Shown here piece by piece: positions 7,724 to 15,616 of a stretch of 64,000 nt of DNA. A model generated the notes under the pieces. That model did not search any database. It was not told the DNA's origin and worked only from the letters and a program-made list of their open reading frames with translations. The position numbers and the translations under genes are program-made. How positions within the stretch are numbered: position 1 is the stretch's first letter; each line of letters begins with the position of its first letter. This stretch comes from Thiodiazotropha sp040507225 (GTDB lineage: Bacteria; Pseudomonadota; Gammaproteobacteria; Chromatiales; Chromatiaceae): positions 124,001 to 188,000 of the forward strand of contig JBEVVG010000005.1 of the NCBI GenBank assembly GCA_040507225.1, read 5' to 3'.

Positions 7724-8407
7724 ATGCAAAGCGAACTCAGACAATCATCGGTCTATGTCTACGAGGCCCCGGTGCGGCTCTGGCACTGGGTCAATGCCCT
7801 GTCGATCACCCTGCTGGCCATTACCGGCTACCTGATCGCCAACCCCTTGCCCAGCGTGCCCGGCGAGGCCAGCGGTCCCTACATCATGGGGATCATCCGT
7901 TTCATCCACTTCGTCGCCGCCTATGTCTTCACAGTGGGCTTTATCGGGCGAATCTACTGGGCCATTGTCGGTAACGAGCATGCCCGGCAACTGTTCAGTC
8001 TGCCCCTGTTCAAGAACCGGGAGTACTGGAAGGAGGTGTTTTATGAAATCCGCTGGTACGCGTTTCTCGAAAAAGAGCCGAAGAAGTATATCGGGCACAA
8101 CCCTCTGGCCCACCTGGTGATGGTGTTGATCATCACCGTGGGCGGCTTTTTCATGGTCCTTACCGGCTTCTCCCTGTATGCGGAGCAGAGCGGTCTGGGC
8201 AGTTGGCAGGACAGCCTGTTCGGCTGGCTGATTCCGCTGGTCGGACAGAGCCAGGATGTGCGCCTCTGGCATCACTGGGGTATGTGGATCATCGTGGTGT
8301 TCGTGATGATCCATGTGTATGCCGCGGTGCGCGAGGACATCATGTCCCGGCAGAGTCTGATCAGTACCATGATCAGCGGCTGGCGTATGTTCAAGGACGA
8401 TCGCTGA
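7724..8407 (+). CDS. hupC: Hydrogenase b-type cytochrome subunit
   Basis: A 227-residue integral membrane cytochrome b (HupC/HyaC/HoxZ). It anchors the periplasmic HupSL dimer and passes electrons from H2 to the quinone pool. Four to five transmembrane helices are evident. Haem-ligand histidines are expected in VRLWHWVNA, IRFIHFVAAYVF, LWHHWGMW and VMIHVYAAVRED. The segment EYWKEVFYEIRWYAFLEK and the C-terminal IMSRQSLISTMISGW are family hallmarks. It is the last gene of the structural operon and is followed by a terminator. Confidence 0.95.
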   Translation: MQSELRQSSVYVYEAPVRLWHWVNALSITLLAITGYLIANPLPSVPGEASGPYIMGIIRFIHFVAAYVFTVGFIGRIYWAIVGNEHARQLFSLPLFKNREYWKEVFYEIRWYAFLEKEPKKYIGHNPLAHLVMVLIITVGGFFMVLTGFSLYAEQSGLGSWQDSLFGWLIPLVGQSQDVRLWHHWGMWIIVVFVMIHVYAAVREDIMSRQSLISTMISGWRMFKDDR

Positions 8408-8452
8408 AGTACTGATTCCGTAAACACCCTCGTCGGCATGATCTGTGCCGTT

Positions 8453-8497
8453 GCACAATGTCTTGCATCTTACGGGATGCGGGGCATTGTGCTTTTG
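8453..8497 (+). terminator. Intrinsic terminator after hupC
   Basis: GCACAATG (8453-8460) pairs with CATTGTGC (8485-8492), and an inner GCATC/GATGC stem sits inside. A TTTT and further T-rich sequence follow. It begins 45 bp after the hupC stop and probably ends the hupSLEC transcript. Confidence 0.8.
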
Positions 8498-9015
8498 TCG
8501 TTTCAGTGTGCGGCGTTGCAGACGCCCGATCTACCCGATGTTTGGCAGGATTTCTCTCGTTCCCACGAATAGCGTGGGAACGAGCGTTAAAAAAAAGCGC
8601 ATACTGCATGTTCGCGCGTAATACGCATGCCGAAAGCCAATGCTTTTCACGCTTTATTGCCGTATCAGGACCGCGATGCCGGGCAATTTACAAATTCTCT
8701 CCTCGAAAAGAGACCGATAATCCAGGATACTATTGACCGTGCCCCTTAGAAGGCCTTGAAATCCATGCCGGGTTTCAATTTTCAGTGATCTGGCCGCTAC
8801 AGGAAAGACAATGCCCATAGCCTTGTGACCTGTACCCGGTCGATGTGACTGACTATACGGGATATATCATGGTCACATGGCGGGAGTTCCCGGTTTGGAG
8901 TCGACAGGTTCCAAGTCCGCGGATCGGGCTGTTAATGGAAAGTCGGAGGGATATTCAATCTCCCCGTCCGACTTGGGTAGTACCATTAATCAAAATAAAA
9001 AAGAGGTGTTTTGCC
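8498..9015. other. Non-coding gap with one palindromic repeat
   Basis: No convincing gene is present. A perfect 12-bp hairpin (CTCGTTCCCACG / CGTGGGAACGAG, 8556-8584) is a copy of the GTTCCCACGC palindrome family seen elsewhere in the window. The rest, about 400 bp up to the next gene, shows no terminator, sigma-54 site or RNA that I recognise. It should contain the promoter of the gene at 9016. Confidence 0.6.
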
Positions 9016-9393
9016 ATGAGGGCAAATGTTGTATGCATAGGAATGGTGCGAGGCCTCAAGCCTTTTGCCTTGGTTGTTATCTTATCCGGCAGTCTGACAC
9101 AGGCCGCCATCGCAGAAGACGATTATCTGTCTTTGATCTCCTCAGAAGCGCAGAAGGTCGATGAGGAGTCATCTCCATCGGCTGAATCCGCAGCACCGGA
9201 ACCGGTGCAGCCGGTTGACGAAAAACTGACTATGTTCGAGCAGTCACTCAAGGATCAGTACAAGGGCAGTTATTTTGTCTATATGAGACTGAGCGATACT
9301 TCGAAGCAGTCCGTTTACCAGGATTACACGTCCGGCAGCTCCTTCAAAGAAGTCAGGAAAAAGATCCTCTCGCTCTACTCGAACCATCAATAA
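9016..9393 (+). CDS. Small exported protein of unknown function
   Basis: A 125-residue protein. Its hydrophobic N-terminus (about residues 12-33, ending AIAED) looks like a cleavable signal peptide, so it is probably periplasmic. A low-complexity Ser/Glu/Pro/Ala linker (about 47-66) follows. The C-terminal part (YKGSYFVYMRLSDTSKQSVY through VRKKILSLYSNH) is predicted helical and looks like a small conserved module, but I cannot name the family. I chose ATG 9016 because AGAGG lies upstream and the signal peptide begins here; the frame is open back to 8845. It sits just before a periplasmic rhodanese gene in the same direction, so a shared role in extracytoplasmic sulfur chemistry is possible (inference). 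Confidence 0.6.
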   Translation: MRANVVCIGMVRGLKPFALVVILSGSLTQAAIAEDDYLSLISSEAQKVDEESSPSAESAAPEPVQPVDEKLTMFEQSLKDQYKGSYFVYMRLSDTSKQSVYQDYTSGSSFKEVRKKILSLYSNHQ

Positions 9394-9490
9394 CAACCCG
9401 ATCATCCTCCAAGGCGTGCCTGTAACAATGCCAGATTGCCCTGGCATGTCCGGGTCTGCAAAAAATACTTACTCAAGGAACGGTATCATC

Positions 9491-10213
9491 ATGAAGAAGT
9501 TGTATCCCATTAAGTCTCTCCTGGCACTCTTGCTGTCAGTCCCACTCAGTATGGCGTGCCTCAATGTCATGGCCAGTGATGGCGGCAAAGCACGGCTCAC
9601 CAAAGACAAACCTTTCATCAACGTGATCCACGAAGGTCACAAAGTGAAAATCGAGCGAATCCAGGATCCCGAACATGTTTTGACCGGCTATTATGCGCAG
9701 ACTGCCCGGGATTGCCCGCCGTTCTGTCTGCAACCTGAGATCGTAGCGCCTGGAGTGACGACCATCGGGGAGGTTGAGTTGTTTGATTTCATGGAAAACA
9801 AACTCAACAAGAAAGCCGGTGTGTTGGTGGATGCGCGAACACCCGAATGGTACGAACGGGGCACGATTCCCGGTTCGATCAATGTTCCTTTCTTTAAGCT
9901 TCAGAAGCTGGAGTCCGCTGAGATGAAGCAGGCACTGAGTCGGTTTGGCGGCGTGGAACGGGTGGATGTGGGTTCCATCACGCGACAGTACGAGGCATTG
10001 ATGGGACAGGAAGAAGGTATGACCGAACAGTGGGACTTTACCGGTGCCAAGGATCTGGTGCTGTGGTGCAACAGTCCCCAATGCGGGCAGTCCCCGAGAG
10101 CGATCAAGGGCCTGCTGGCAGCGGGTTATCCGCCGAGCAAGATCTTCTACTACCGGGGAGGCATGCAGATGTGGAAGTTGTGGGGACTGAACACGGTCGA
10201 ACCCGGCAAGTAA
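9491..10213 (+). CDS. Periplasmic rhodanese-domain protein
   Basis: A 240-residue protein with a signal peptide (about 1-28). A conserved lead-in with CPPFC is followed by a single rhodanese domain (about 105-235). Recognisable elements are VDARTPEWYERGTIPGSINVPF, the active-site loop WCNSPQCGQSPRA and the C-terminal YYRGGMQMWKLWGL. The loop carries two cysteines, at the positions where rhodaneses have CxxGxR; the second (before GQSPR) is the likely persulfide carrier. It could transfer sulfane sulfur in the periplasm; the substrate is unknown. ATG 9491 has AAGGA upstream. It stands between the structural and maturation hydrogenase operons, beside another exported protein. Confidence 0.85.
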   Translation: MKKLYPIKSLLALLLSVPLSMACLNVMASDGGKARLTKDKPFINVIHEGHKVKIERIQDPEHVLTGYYAQTARDCPPFCLQPEIVAPGVTTIGEVELFDFMENKLNKKAGVLVDARTPEWYERGTIPGSINVPFFKLQKLESAEMKQALSRFGGVERVDVGSITRQYEALMGQEEGMTEQWDFTGAKDLVLWCNSPQCGQSPRAIKGLLAAGYPPSKIFYYRGGMQMWKLWGLNTVEPGK

Positions 10214-10631
10214 CCCGCCGATCCCCTGTGGCAGTGTGGCTGCTTGCTACAGGATCTGGCTCAGGTACGACAGCCCCTCAGACCGCGTTCCCACGCTCTG
10301 CATGGGAACTCAGACCCCGATTTGTTGAAACCCCTCGAACTGTCCAGTCTGTCCGGGATCGGCTGAGTCGAACGATATGAACCGGAAAAGCGTCTGTCCG
10401 GGGCGTATGTGCCATGGCCGGACAATGAGCCGGCGTAGCCATATTGGCAATAAACCTTACACATTGTGTTGCTAATAACCGATTTGATCCCCGCTGCCCA
10501 GGGGCTGGCTGTAATGTAACTTTTCGATTTTTAGCTAAACTGAAAAGTAACTTTACGCATCGTGTGCCAGAAGACATAGGTTGATCGGGATAATTTTCCT
10601 AAATTACAGTCGGTTGAACGATCGATACAGG
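10214..10631. other. Non-coding gap upstream of hupD: repeat and inverted repeat
   Basis: No gene is evident. A degenerate GTTCCCACGC palindrome lies at 10285-10311. ACTTTTC (10519-10525) and GAAAAGT (10542-10548) form an inverted repeat whose centre is about 100 bp upstream of the -24 element of the hupD sigma-54 promoter, similar in placement to the inverted repeat upstream of hupS but different in sequence. It may be an activator-binding or DNA-bending region; this is inferred from position only. Confidence 0.45.
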
Positions 10632-10648
10632 TTGGCACAGGCCTTGCT
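10632..10648 (+). promoter_or_regulatory. Sigma-54 promoter of the hydrogenase maturation operon
   Basis: TTGGCAC-AGGCC-TTGCT matches TGGCAC-N5-TTGC perfectly; GG at 10634-10635 and GC at 10646-10647 are 10 bases apart. It is 43 bp upstream of the hupD start. This indicates that hupD onward is transcribed separately from hupSLEC but under the same type of activator. Confidence 0.9.
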
Positions 10649-10690
10649 CCCACGCCCGTACAGTGTTCAGTAGCGACTGGAGCAACCCTG

Positions 10691-11422
10691 ATGTCACAAC
10701 CATCCATCCAGGAAAACCCGGACCGGACCGCCTCGGTCCTGGTGCTCGGAATCGGCAATATTCTGTGGGCCGATGAAGGCTTTGGCGTGCGCGCCCTGGA
10801 GGCCCTGCGCAGCCAGTACCGGTTTCCCGACAATGTGACCCTGCTCGACGGCGGCACCCAAGGCATCTATCTGGTTCAGAACATCCGCGAGGCGGACATT
10901 CTGGTGGTGTTCGATGCGGTGGATTACGGACTGCCCGGCGGGAGTCTCAAGCGGGTCGAAGGGGACGAGGTGCCCAAATTTCTCGGCTGTAAGAAGGTCA
11001 GCCTGCACCAGACCGGTTTCCAGGAGGTGCTGGCGATGGCTGAGATGATGGGGGACTACCCCAGGCATCTGCTGCTCGTCGGGGTGCAGCCGGTGGAACT
11101 CGAGGACTACGGTGGCAGCCTGCGTCCCGCGGTCAAGGCGCAGATTCAACCCGCCATCGATCTGGCCCTGGCATACCTGGCGGAGCACGGCATACTCGCC
11201 GAACGCCGTGCTGAGCCCCTGGACGCAGACCGAGCGGCGGGTGCGATTGCCGATATCAGCCGTTACGAACGCGAGCGTCCCGACCCGAACCAGGCCTGCC
11301 GGGTCGGTGATGGCCGGGTGCTCTATTCCGATGCCTACCAGGTGGCCTACCAGCCGGCGGATATCGAAGGGGTAAGCGTGCCGGTGGACCAGCACCTGGA
11401 CAAGTACCGGGAGGGAGACTGA
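10691..11422 (+). CDS. hupD: Hydrogenase maturation endopeptidase HupD
   Basis: A 243-residue HyaD/HupD-family peptidase that cuts the C-terminal tail from the nickel-loaded large subunit HupL. Family motifs are GIGNILWADEGFGVRALE near the N-terminus (with the nickel-sensing Glu), LLDGGTQGIYL, the second ligand region VFDAVDYGLPGG, and HQTGFQEVLA. The usual family length is about 160-210 residues; the C-terminal 60 residues here (from about residue 180) are an extension with no motif I recognise. It is the first gene after a sigma-54 promoter and is followed 3 bp later by hupF. Confidence 0.95.
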   Translation: MSQPSIQENPDRTASVLVLGIGNILWADEGFGVRALEALRSQYRFPDNVTLLDGGTQGIYLVQNIREADILVVFDAVDYGLPGGSLKRVEGDEVPKFLGCKKVSLHQTGFQEVLAMAEMMGDYPRHLLLVGVQPVELEDYGGSLRPAVKAQIQPAIDLALAYLAEHGILAERRAEPLDADRAAGAIADISRYERERPDPNQACRVGDGRVLYSDAYQVAYQPADIEGVSVPVDQHLDKYREGD

Positions 11423-11425
11423 ATC

Positions 11426-11752
11426 ATGTGTATCGGTATTCCCATGCGCGTCATCGACTGCTTTCCCGGCTACGCCCTTTGCGAAACACATGACGGGGTG
11501 AGTCATCAAGTCGACACCCTGTTGCTGGGTGACCAGACACCGGGTACCTGGCTGTTGACCTTTCTGGATACCGCCCGCGAGGTGATCAGCGAAAAACACG
11601 CCGCCCAGGTCAATGCCGCGTTGCAGGCATTGCAGCTGGCGGTGCAGGGTGAAATGCACCTCGATCACCTGTTTCAGGATCTGGTCGACCGGGAACCCAC
11701 TCTGCCGGATTTCCTCCGCGATTCAAAAAACTCATCCGATGAAGGAGCCTGA
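11426..11752 (+). CDS. hupF: HypC/HupF-type hydrogenase assembly chaperone
   Basis: A 108-residue paralogue of HypC. The start MCIGIPMRV contains the essential N-terminal Cys2 that binds the Fe(CN)2CO unit. Compared with the second HypC at 16468 it is longer, with an extra helical C-terminal tail, as is typical of HupF. In R. leguminosarum HupF protects HupL maturation under oxygen, which fits the oxygen-tolerant small subunit here. ATG start; 3 bp after hupD. Confidence 0.92.
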   Translation: MCIGIPMRVIDCFPGYALCETHDGVSHQVDTLLLGDQTPGTWLLTFLDTAREVISEKHAAQVNAALQALQLAVQGEMHLDHLFQDLVDREPTLPDFLRDSKNSSDEGA

Positions 11753-11756
11753 TACC

Positions 11757-12203
11757 ATGCCATCACCGCAAATTCGCCGCCTCACCGAACGGCACCACTT
11801 CCCGGTGCTGAGTGAAGTCACTCTGGATCGGTTTGCCGGGCAGCAGGAGAATCTGGTGCTTTTCTTCAGCGAGGATCCGGCCAAGTTTCCCGAGAGCAAT
11901 GACGTGGCCATGGTGCTGCCCGAGCTGGTCAAGGCCTATGCCGGACGGCTTCAGGCAGCGCTCATCGAGCGTGGTTCACAGCATCGGCTGCAAACCCGCT
12001 TCGGTTTCAACCAGTGGCCCGCGCTGGTTTTTCTGCGTCGGGGGGAGTACCTCGGCGCGATCACCCAGATCCAGAACTGGGATGACTACCTGCGTGAAGT
12101 CGACCGCCTGCTGAGTGCCGAGCCCGTACCGGCACCCGCCTTTCCGATTCCGGTGGTTGCCGACAACCGCCCCCACAGCCCCGCGGAGACCCCCCATGAA
12201 TGA
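11757..12203 (+). CDS. hupG: HupG/HyaE/HoxO family hydrogenase chaperone
   Basis: A 148-residue thioredoxin-fold protein without the CxxC pair, as is usual for HyaE/HoxO. The core includes NLVLFFSEDPAKFPESNDVAMVLPEL and TRFGFNQWPALVFLRRGEYLGAI. These proteins bind the Tat signal and cofactor-loaded small subunit before export. The C-terminal Pro/Ala-rich tail is variable. The start at 11757 has AAGGAG upstream. Its 3' end overlaps hupH by 8 bp. Confidence 0.9.
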   Translation: MPSPQIRRLTERHHFPVLSEVTLDRFAGQQENLVLFFSEDPAKFPESNDVAMVLPELVKAYAGRLQAALIERGSQHRLQTRFGFNQWPALVFLRRGEYLGAITQIQNWDDYLREVDRLLSAEPVPAPAFPIPVVADNRPHSPAETPHE

Positions 12204-13041
12204 ATATCCTCTGAGCGGCCCGGGCAGTCAGCCCGCAGAAGGAGACGGCGCTGAACTGGACATCCTGCAGATGCCCTCCGGTATGGAGACCTATGCACAG
12301 CCCAGTCTGCCGGAACCGGAAGATGTCACGGGATTGGAGAAGGGGCTTGAATTGCTGCGGGAGTTGAGCCGGCAGTTGCACGGTTATGCGGCTGACACAC
12401 CCGCCGACCCGATCGACCTGGAGGGTCTCGATGAGGCGAACCGGAGTCTGGTGGATCAGGTGCTGGGTGAAGGTGAGGTCAGCATTGTCCTGGATGGGTC
12501 GCAGTGTTCACGCATCCAGGAATCGGTCCTCGCCGGGGTGTGGCGGCTTCAACAACGTGACGAGGCGGGTCAGCTGATCGCTGACCGTGTCGAGATCGGT
12601 GCGATTCCCCGTGAGGTGGTGTCAGGGGCCTTCGAGGGTGCCCGGGACGAGGCGCTGTTGTGTGAACCCCTGCCTCCGGGTGTGCTGAATGCACCGCCAC
12701 TGTTTGCCGAGATCAACGAATACATTCGCGGCTATCAACCCGGCAATCCGTCTCACGTGATCAACCTGACCCTGTTGCCGCAAACCGAAGCGGACCTGGG
12801 ATTCCTGCAGCAGCAGCTGGGTGCCGGCCGGGTGAGTATTCTGTCCCGGGGTTATGGCAACTGTCGCATCAGCAGCAGCGGCACCCGGAATGTCTGGTGG
12901 GTGCAGTATTTCAACTCCCAGGACAAAAATATTCTCAACTCCCTGGAGATCACCAGGGTGCCGAACGTGGCCTGCGCCGCGCCGGAGGACCTGGCCGACA
13001 GCGCCGAACGTCTGGATGAGATTCTGGAGATCTATCTGTGA
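12196..13041 (+). CDS. hupH: Hydrogenase expression/formation protein HupH
   Basis: A 281-residue HupH/HyaF/HoxQ-family protein needed for small-subunit maturation, probably Fe-S cluster handling of the oxygen-tolerant enzyme. Characteristic stretches are VLGEGEVSIVLDGS, VLAGVWRLQ, the C-terminal LGAGRVSILSRGYGNCRISS and NVWWVQYFNSQDKNILNSLEI. It begins with ATG 12196, which overlaps hupG, and ends in a TGA overlapping the GTG of hupI. Confidence 0.93.
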   Translation: MNEYPLSGPGSQPAEGDGAELDILQMPSGMETYAQPSLPEPEDVTGLEKGLELLRELSRQLHGYAADTPADPIDLEGLDEANRSLVDQVLGEGEVSIVLDGSQCSRIQESVLAGVWRLQQRDEAGQLIADRVEIGAIPREVVSGAFEGARDEALLCEPLPPGVLNAPPLFAEINEYIRGYQPGNPSHVINLTLLPQTEADLGFLQQQLGAGRVSILSRGYGNCRISSSGTRNVWWVQYFNSQDKNILNSLEITRVPNVACAAPEDLADSAERLDEILEIYL

Positions 13042-13268
13042 TCGAGGATTCCTTTTTCAACGGGTCCTACGGTGGAGACGACTCCAAGATCAGCAATACC
13101 ACCCGTCTGGAGTGCAAGATCTGCTGGCATGTCTATGATCCCGCATTGGGTGATGAGTACTGGCATATCCCTCCAGGTACCCCATTTTCCGCCCTGCCGC
13201 CGCACTGGACCTGCCCCGAGTGTGATGGCAACAAAGAGGATTTCATGGTGATTGGGGAAACCTCGTGA
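13038..13268 (+). CDS. hupI: Rubredoxin-type hydrogenase accessory protein
   Basis: A 76-residue rubredoxin (HupI/HoxR). The four iron ligands are in ECKICWHVYDPA and WTCPECDGNKEDF, the usual pair of CxxC knuckles. The N-terminal tail of about 25 residues is longer than in ordinary rubredoxins. In oxygen-tolerant systems HoxR helps form the unusual proximal [4Fe-3S] cluster, matching the cysteine pattern of HupS. The start is GTG within GTGA, overlapping the hupH stop. Confidence 0.94.
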   Translation: MIEDSFFNGSYGGDDSKISNTTRLECKICWHVYDPALGDEYWHIPPGTPFSALPPHWTCPECDGNKEDFMVIGETS

Positions 13269-13837
13269 CCGGGTTAAGCCGACAGGTGACTGAGCTGGTT
13301 ACGGCATTTCAGCGCATCCAGCAGACGCGTATGCAGGGGTTGCCGTTCCTCAACCCGACGCTGCAGGTGGAGGCGGTGGGTTTCGTAGCGAAGGACGAGG
13401 GAGCCATGGGGATTCTGGTCACCCCCTGGTTTATGAATCTGGTGCTGCTCCCCGGTACCGCGGACTGGCGGCAACTAAGGGTTGGCAGTAAGGTGAAGCA
13501 TGGATTTCCGTCCGGGTGTTACGAATTCACGGTGGGCGATGAGCCGGGTGTTGGCCGCTACCAGGGTTGTTCCCTGTTTTCGCCGATGCTGGAATTCGAA
13601 GACCAGGCCGCTGCGGTGACCACCGCCGCCGAGGTGATGCGCGGACTGCAGGACGAGGGGAACCGGGAGGGCCTGACCCTCAACGAAGCCGAGGTGCGGC
13701 GCGCCTGGCAAGGCGAACCGGAGCCCTCCGCGGAAGAAAACGACAAGTCCCTGACGGAACGTCTGGAACAGCCGATCAGCCGGCGTGCGCTGCTGAGACT
13801 TGGCAATGAAGCGGAATTTGACCGGTCGCCGGAATAG
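13265..13837 (+). CDS. hupJ: HybE/HupJ/HoxT family hydrogenase assembly chaperone
   Basis: A 190-residue protein with the HybE domain: NPTLQVEAVGF, GILVTPWFMNLVLLP, FPSGCYEF and GCSLFSPMLEFEDQ. HybE-type chaperones bind the Tat-targeted small subunit and prevent export before assembly. The last 60 residues are charged and end in RALLRLGN, a short tail seen in HoxT/HupJ. The start is GTG in a GTGA overlap with hupI. Confidence 0.92.
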   Translation: MTGLSRQVTELVTAFQRIQQTRMQGLPFLNPTLQVEAVGFVAKDEGAMGILVTPWFMNLVLLPGTADWRQLRVGSKVKHGFPSGCYEFTVGDEPGVGRYQGCSLFSPMLEFEDQAAAVTTAAEVMRGLQDEGNREGLTLNEAEVRRAWQGEPEPSAEENDKSLTERLEQPISRRALLRLGNEAEFDRSPE

Positions 13838-14070
13838 GCTCTGTGAGGATCGAAATACGGGTATGACATCGTGTGAGTTTGAACTTGATGAGTTCGCGAT
13901 GCCCACAGCTTGCAGGATCCCCCTCTCCCTGGCCTTCTCCCGCAAGGGGAGGGGGGTAGCAAAGTGCCGTAGGTCGGGTTAGCGCAGCGTAACCCGACAA
14001 GAAATGGGCATTTTTCCGTCGCTCGTCGGGTTACGCTGCGCTAACCCTGCGTACTGATCTTTCGCCGAGA
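13838..14070. repeat. Palindromic repeats between hupJ and hupK
   Basis: The 233-bp gap interrupts an otherwise overlapping operon. It holds a CCCTCTCC-type hairpin (13920-13956) and two inverted copies of the GTCGGGTTAGCGCAGCG palindrome family (13973-13998 and 14025-14047), so the whole unit can fold back on itself. No promoter-like sequence is obvious. Confidence 0.75.
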
Positions 14071-15282
14071 ATGGCAGATGACCGAATATGCAATGCAGGC
14101 AGTGACCCGATAAAGATGAATCTGGAAGGCAAGATCACCATTCGCTTGAAACTGAACGATGAAGGTGTATCGGACGTGTCCATCGAGTCCCGCCGCATCC
14201 TGCATGCCACCCGGGTGCTGCAGGGGCGCAGCCTGGAGGAGGCGGTGCAGATGGTGCCCTGCATCTTCACCCTGTGCGCCACCGCCCAGGCGAGTGCCGC
14301 GGCCCAGGCCGGAGAGCAGGCGATAGGCCAGACCCCCGCAGCGGAGGTGGTCGCGCTGCGTCAGGCACTGGTGGACATGGAGAGCCTGCGCGAGCACCTG
14401 TGGCGTATCCTGCTCGACTGGCCCGGTTTCTACGGGGCGGAACCGCAGCGGGAGAGCATGGCCGATGTGATGCGTCTGGCGGGCGCCTACCGGGGTGCCT
14501 TAATCGGTTCGGAAGATCCGTTTCGCCCGGGCGCCGGAGACCTTCAAATGGATACCGGTCTGGCCAGCCAGCTGCTCACCCAGCTGGCTGAACGGTTGAA
14601 ACATTCAATATACGGTCGCCCGGTGGCGGACTGGATGGGTCTCGAGCAGGTCGAGGCATTGGAGGCCTGGGCGATGAGCGGCGAGAGCGTGGCCGCGAGG
14701 CTGGTACGCCAGCTGCTGCAGGATGCCTGGGCCGGCAGCGGTGCCTGCGGGATTGGTGCATTGCCCGAGTTGGAGACCGCACCCCTGGCCGAGGCAATGA
14801 CCCGGGACGGGTTTATCGAACAGCCCGACTGGGAGGGTGCGTGTTACGAGACTGGCTGCCTGCCGCGCAACCAAAGCCCCTTGATGGATGCGCTGCGACA
14901 GCGGTACGGCAATGGACTGCTGACCCGGATCCTGGCGCGGCTGACCGAAGTGGCGCGTTTGTGGCAGGCGCTTGCGTGCGGATTCGCGCAGGCTCGGATG
15001 CCTCGCGCCCTGGGCCAGGATCAGGTGGGTATGGGGCAGGTGGCGGCCGCCCGGGGATTGCTGGTGCATCGAATTGCCCTGCACGGCGGACAGGTTGAGG
15101 ATTATCGCATCCTGGCGCCCACGGAATGGAATTTCCATCCTCGGGGCGTAGTGGCCCAGGCTCTGTCCGGACTGCGCGGCGACGCAGGGCGGATCGAGCG
15201 GCAGACCCGCCTGCTTATCAACGCGGTCGACCCCTGCGTCGCCTATGAATTGCAGATCGATCCGGGTGTGAAAGATGCATGA
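14071..15282 (+). CDS. hupK: Hydrogenase maturation protein HupK/HoxV
   Basis: A 403-residue relative of hydrogenase large subunits that lacks the N-terminal CxxC; HupK/HoxV acts as a scaffold for the Fe(CN)2CO group. Visible family features are LEGKITIRLKLNDEGV near the start, the region from VAAARGLLVHRI to LAPTEWNFHPRGV, and a degenerate C-terminal motif DPCVAYEL in place of DPCxxC. Two starts are possible: ATG 14071, and ATG 14116, which begins directly at the conserved part; neither has a strong Shine-Dalgarno. The 3' end overlaps hypA by 8 bp. Confidence 0.88.
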   Translation: MADDRICNAGSDPIKMNLEGKITIRLKLNDEGVSDVSIESRRILHATRVLQGRSLEEAVQMVPCIFTLCATAQASAAAQAGEQAIGQTPAAEVVALRQALVDMESLREHLWRILLDWPGFYGAEPQRESMADVMRLAGAYRGALIGSEDPFRPGAGDLQMDTGLASQLLTQLAERLKHSIYGRPVADWMGLEQVEALEAWAMSGESVAARLVRQLLQDAWAGSGACGIGALPELETAPLAEAMTRDGFIEQPDWEGACYETGCLPRNQSPLMDALRQRYGNGLLTRILARLTEVARLWQALACGFAQARMPRALGQDQVGMGQVAAARGLLVHRIALHGGQVEDYRILAPTEWNFHPRGVVAQALSGLRGDAGRIERQTRLLINAVDPCVAYELQIDPGVKDA

Positions 15283-15616
15283 GATGTCATTGTGTGAGAG
15301 CGTGATCCAGATCCTGCAGGACAACGCGGACAAGCAGGGCTTCAAACGGGTCAAGACGGTGTGGCTGGAGATTGGCGAGTTGTCCGGGGTGGAGGTGGAA
15401 GCGATGCGCTTTGGTTTCGAGGTGGTGAGCCGCGGCAGCCTGGCGGACGGGGCAACCCTGGAAATCATCGATGTGCCGGGCAGCGCCTGGTGCATGCAGT
15501 GTGGCAGGAATGTGCCGGTGAAACAGCGCTTCGATGCCTGCCCGGATTGTGGCAGCTATCAACTACAGGTTAATGGTGGTGACGAAATGCGAATCAAAGA
15601 ACTGGAGGTGGAGTGA
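15275..15616 (+). CDS. hypA: Hydrogenase nickel insertion protein HypA
   Basis: A 113-residue protein beginning MHEMSL, in which His2 and Glu3 bind nickel. The C-terminal zinc site is formed by CMQC and CPDC. HypA delivers nickel with HypB to the large-subunit precursors. Length and motifs are standard. The stop overlaps the ATG of hypB. Confidence 0.97.
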   Translation: MHEMSLCESVIQILQDNADKQGFKRVKTVWLEIGELSGVEVEAMRFGFEVVSRGSLADGATLEIIDVPGSAWCMQCGRNVPVKQRFDACPDCGSYQLQVNGGDEMRIKELEVE

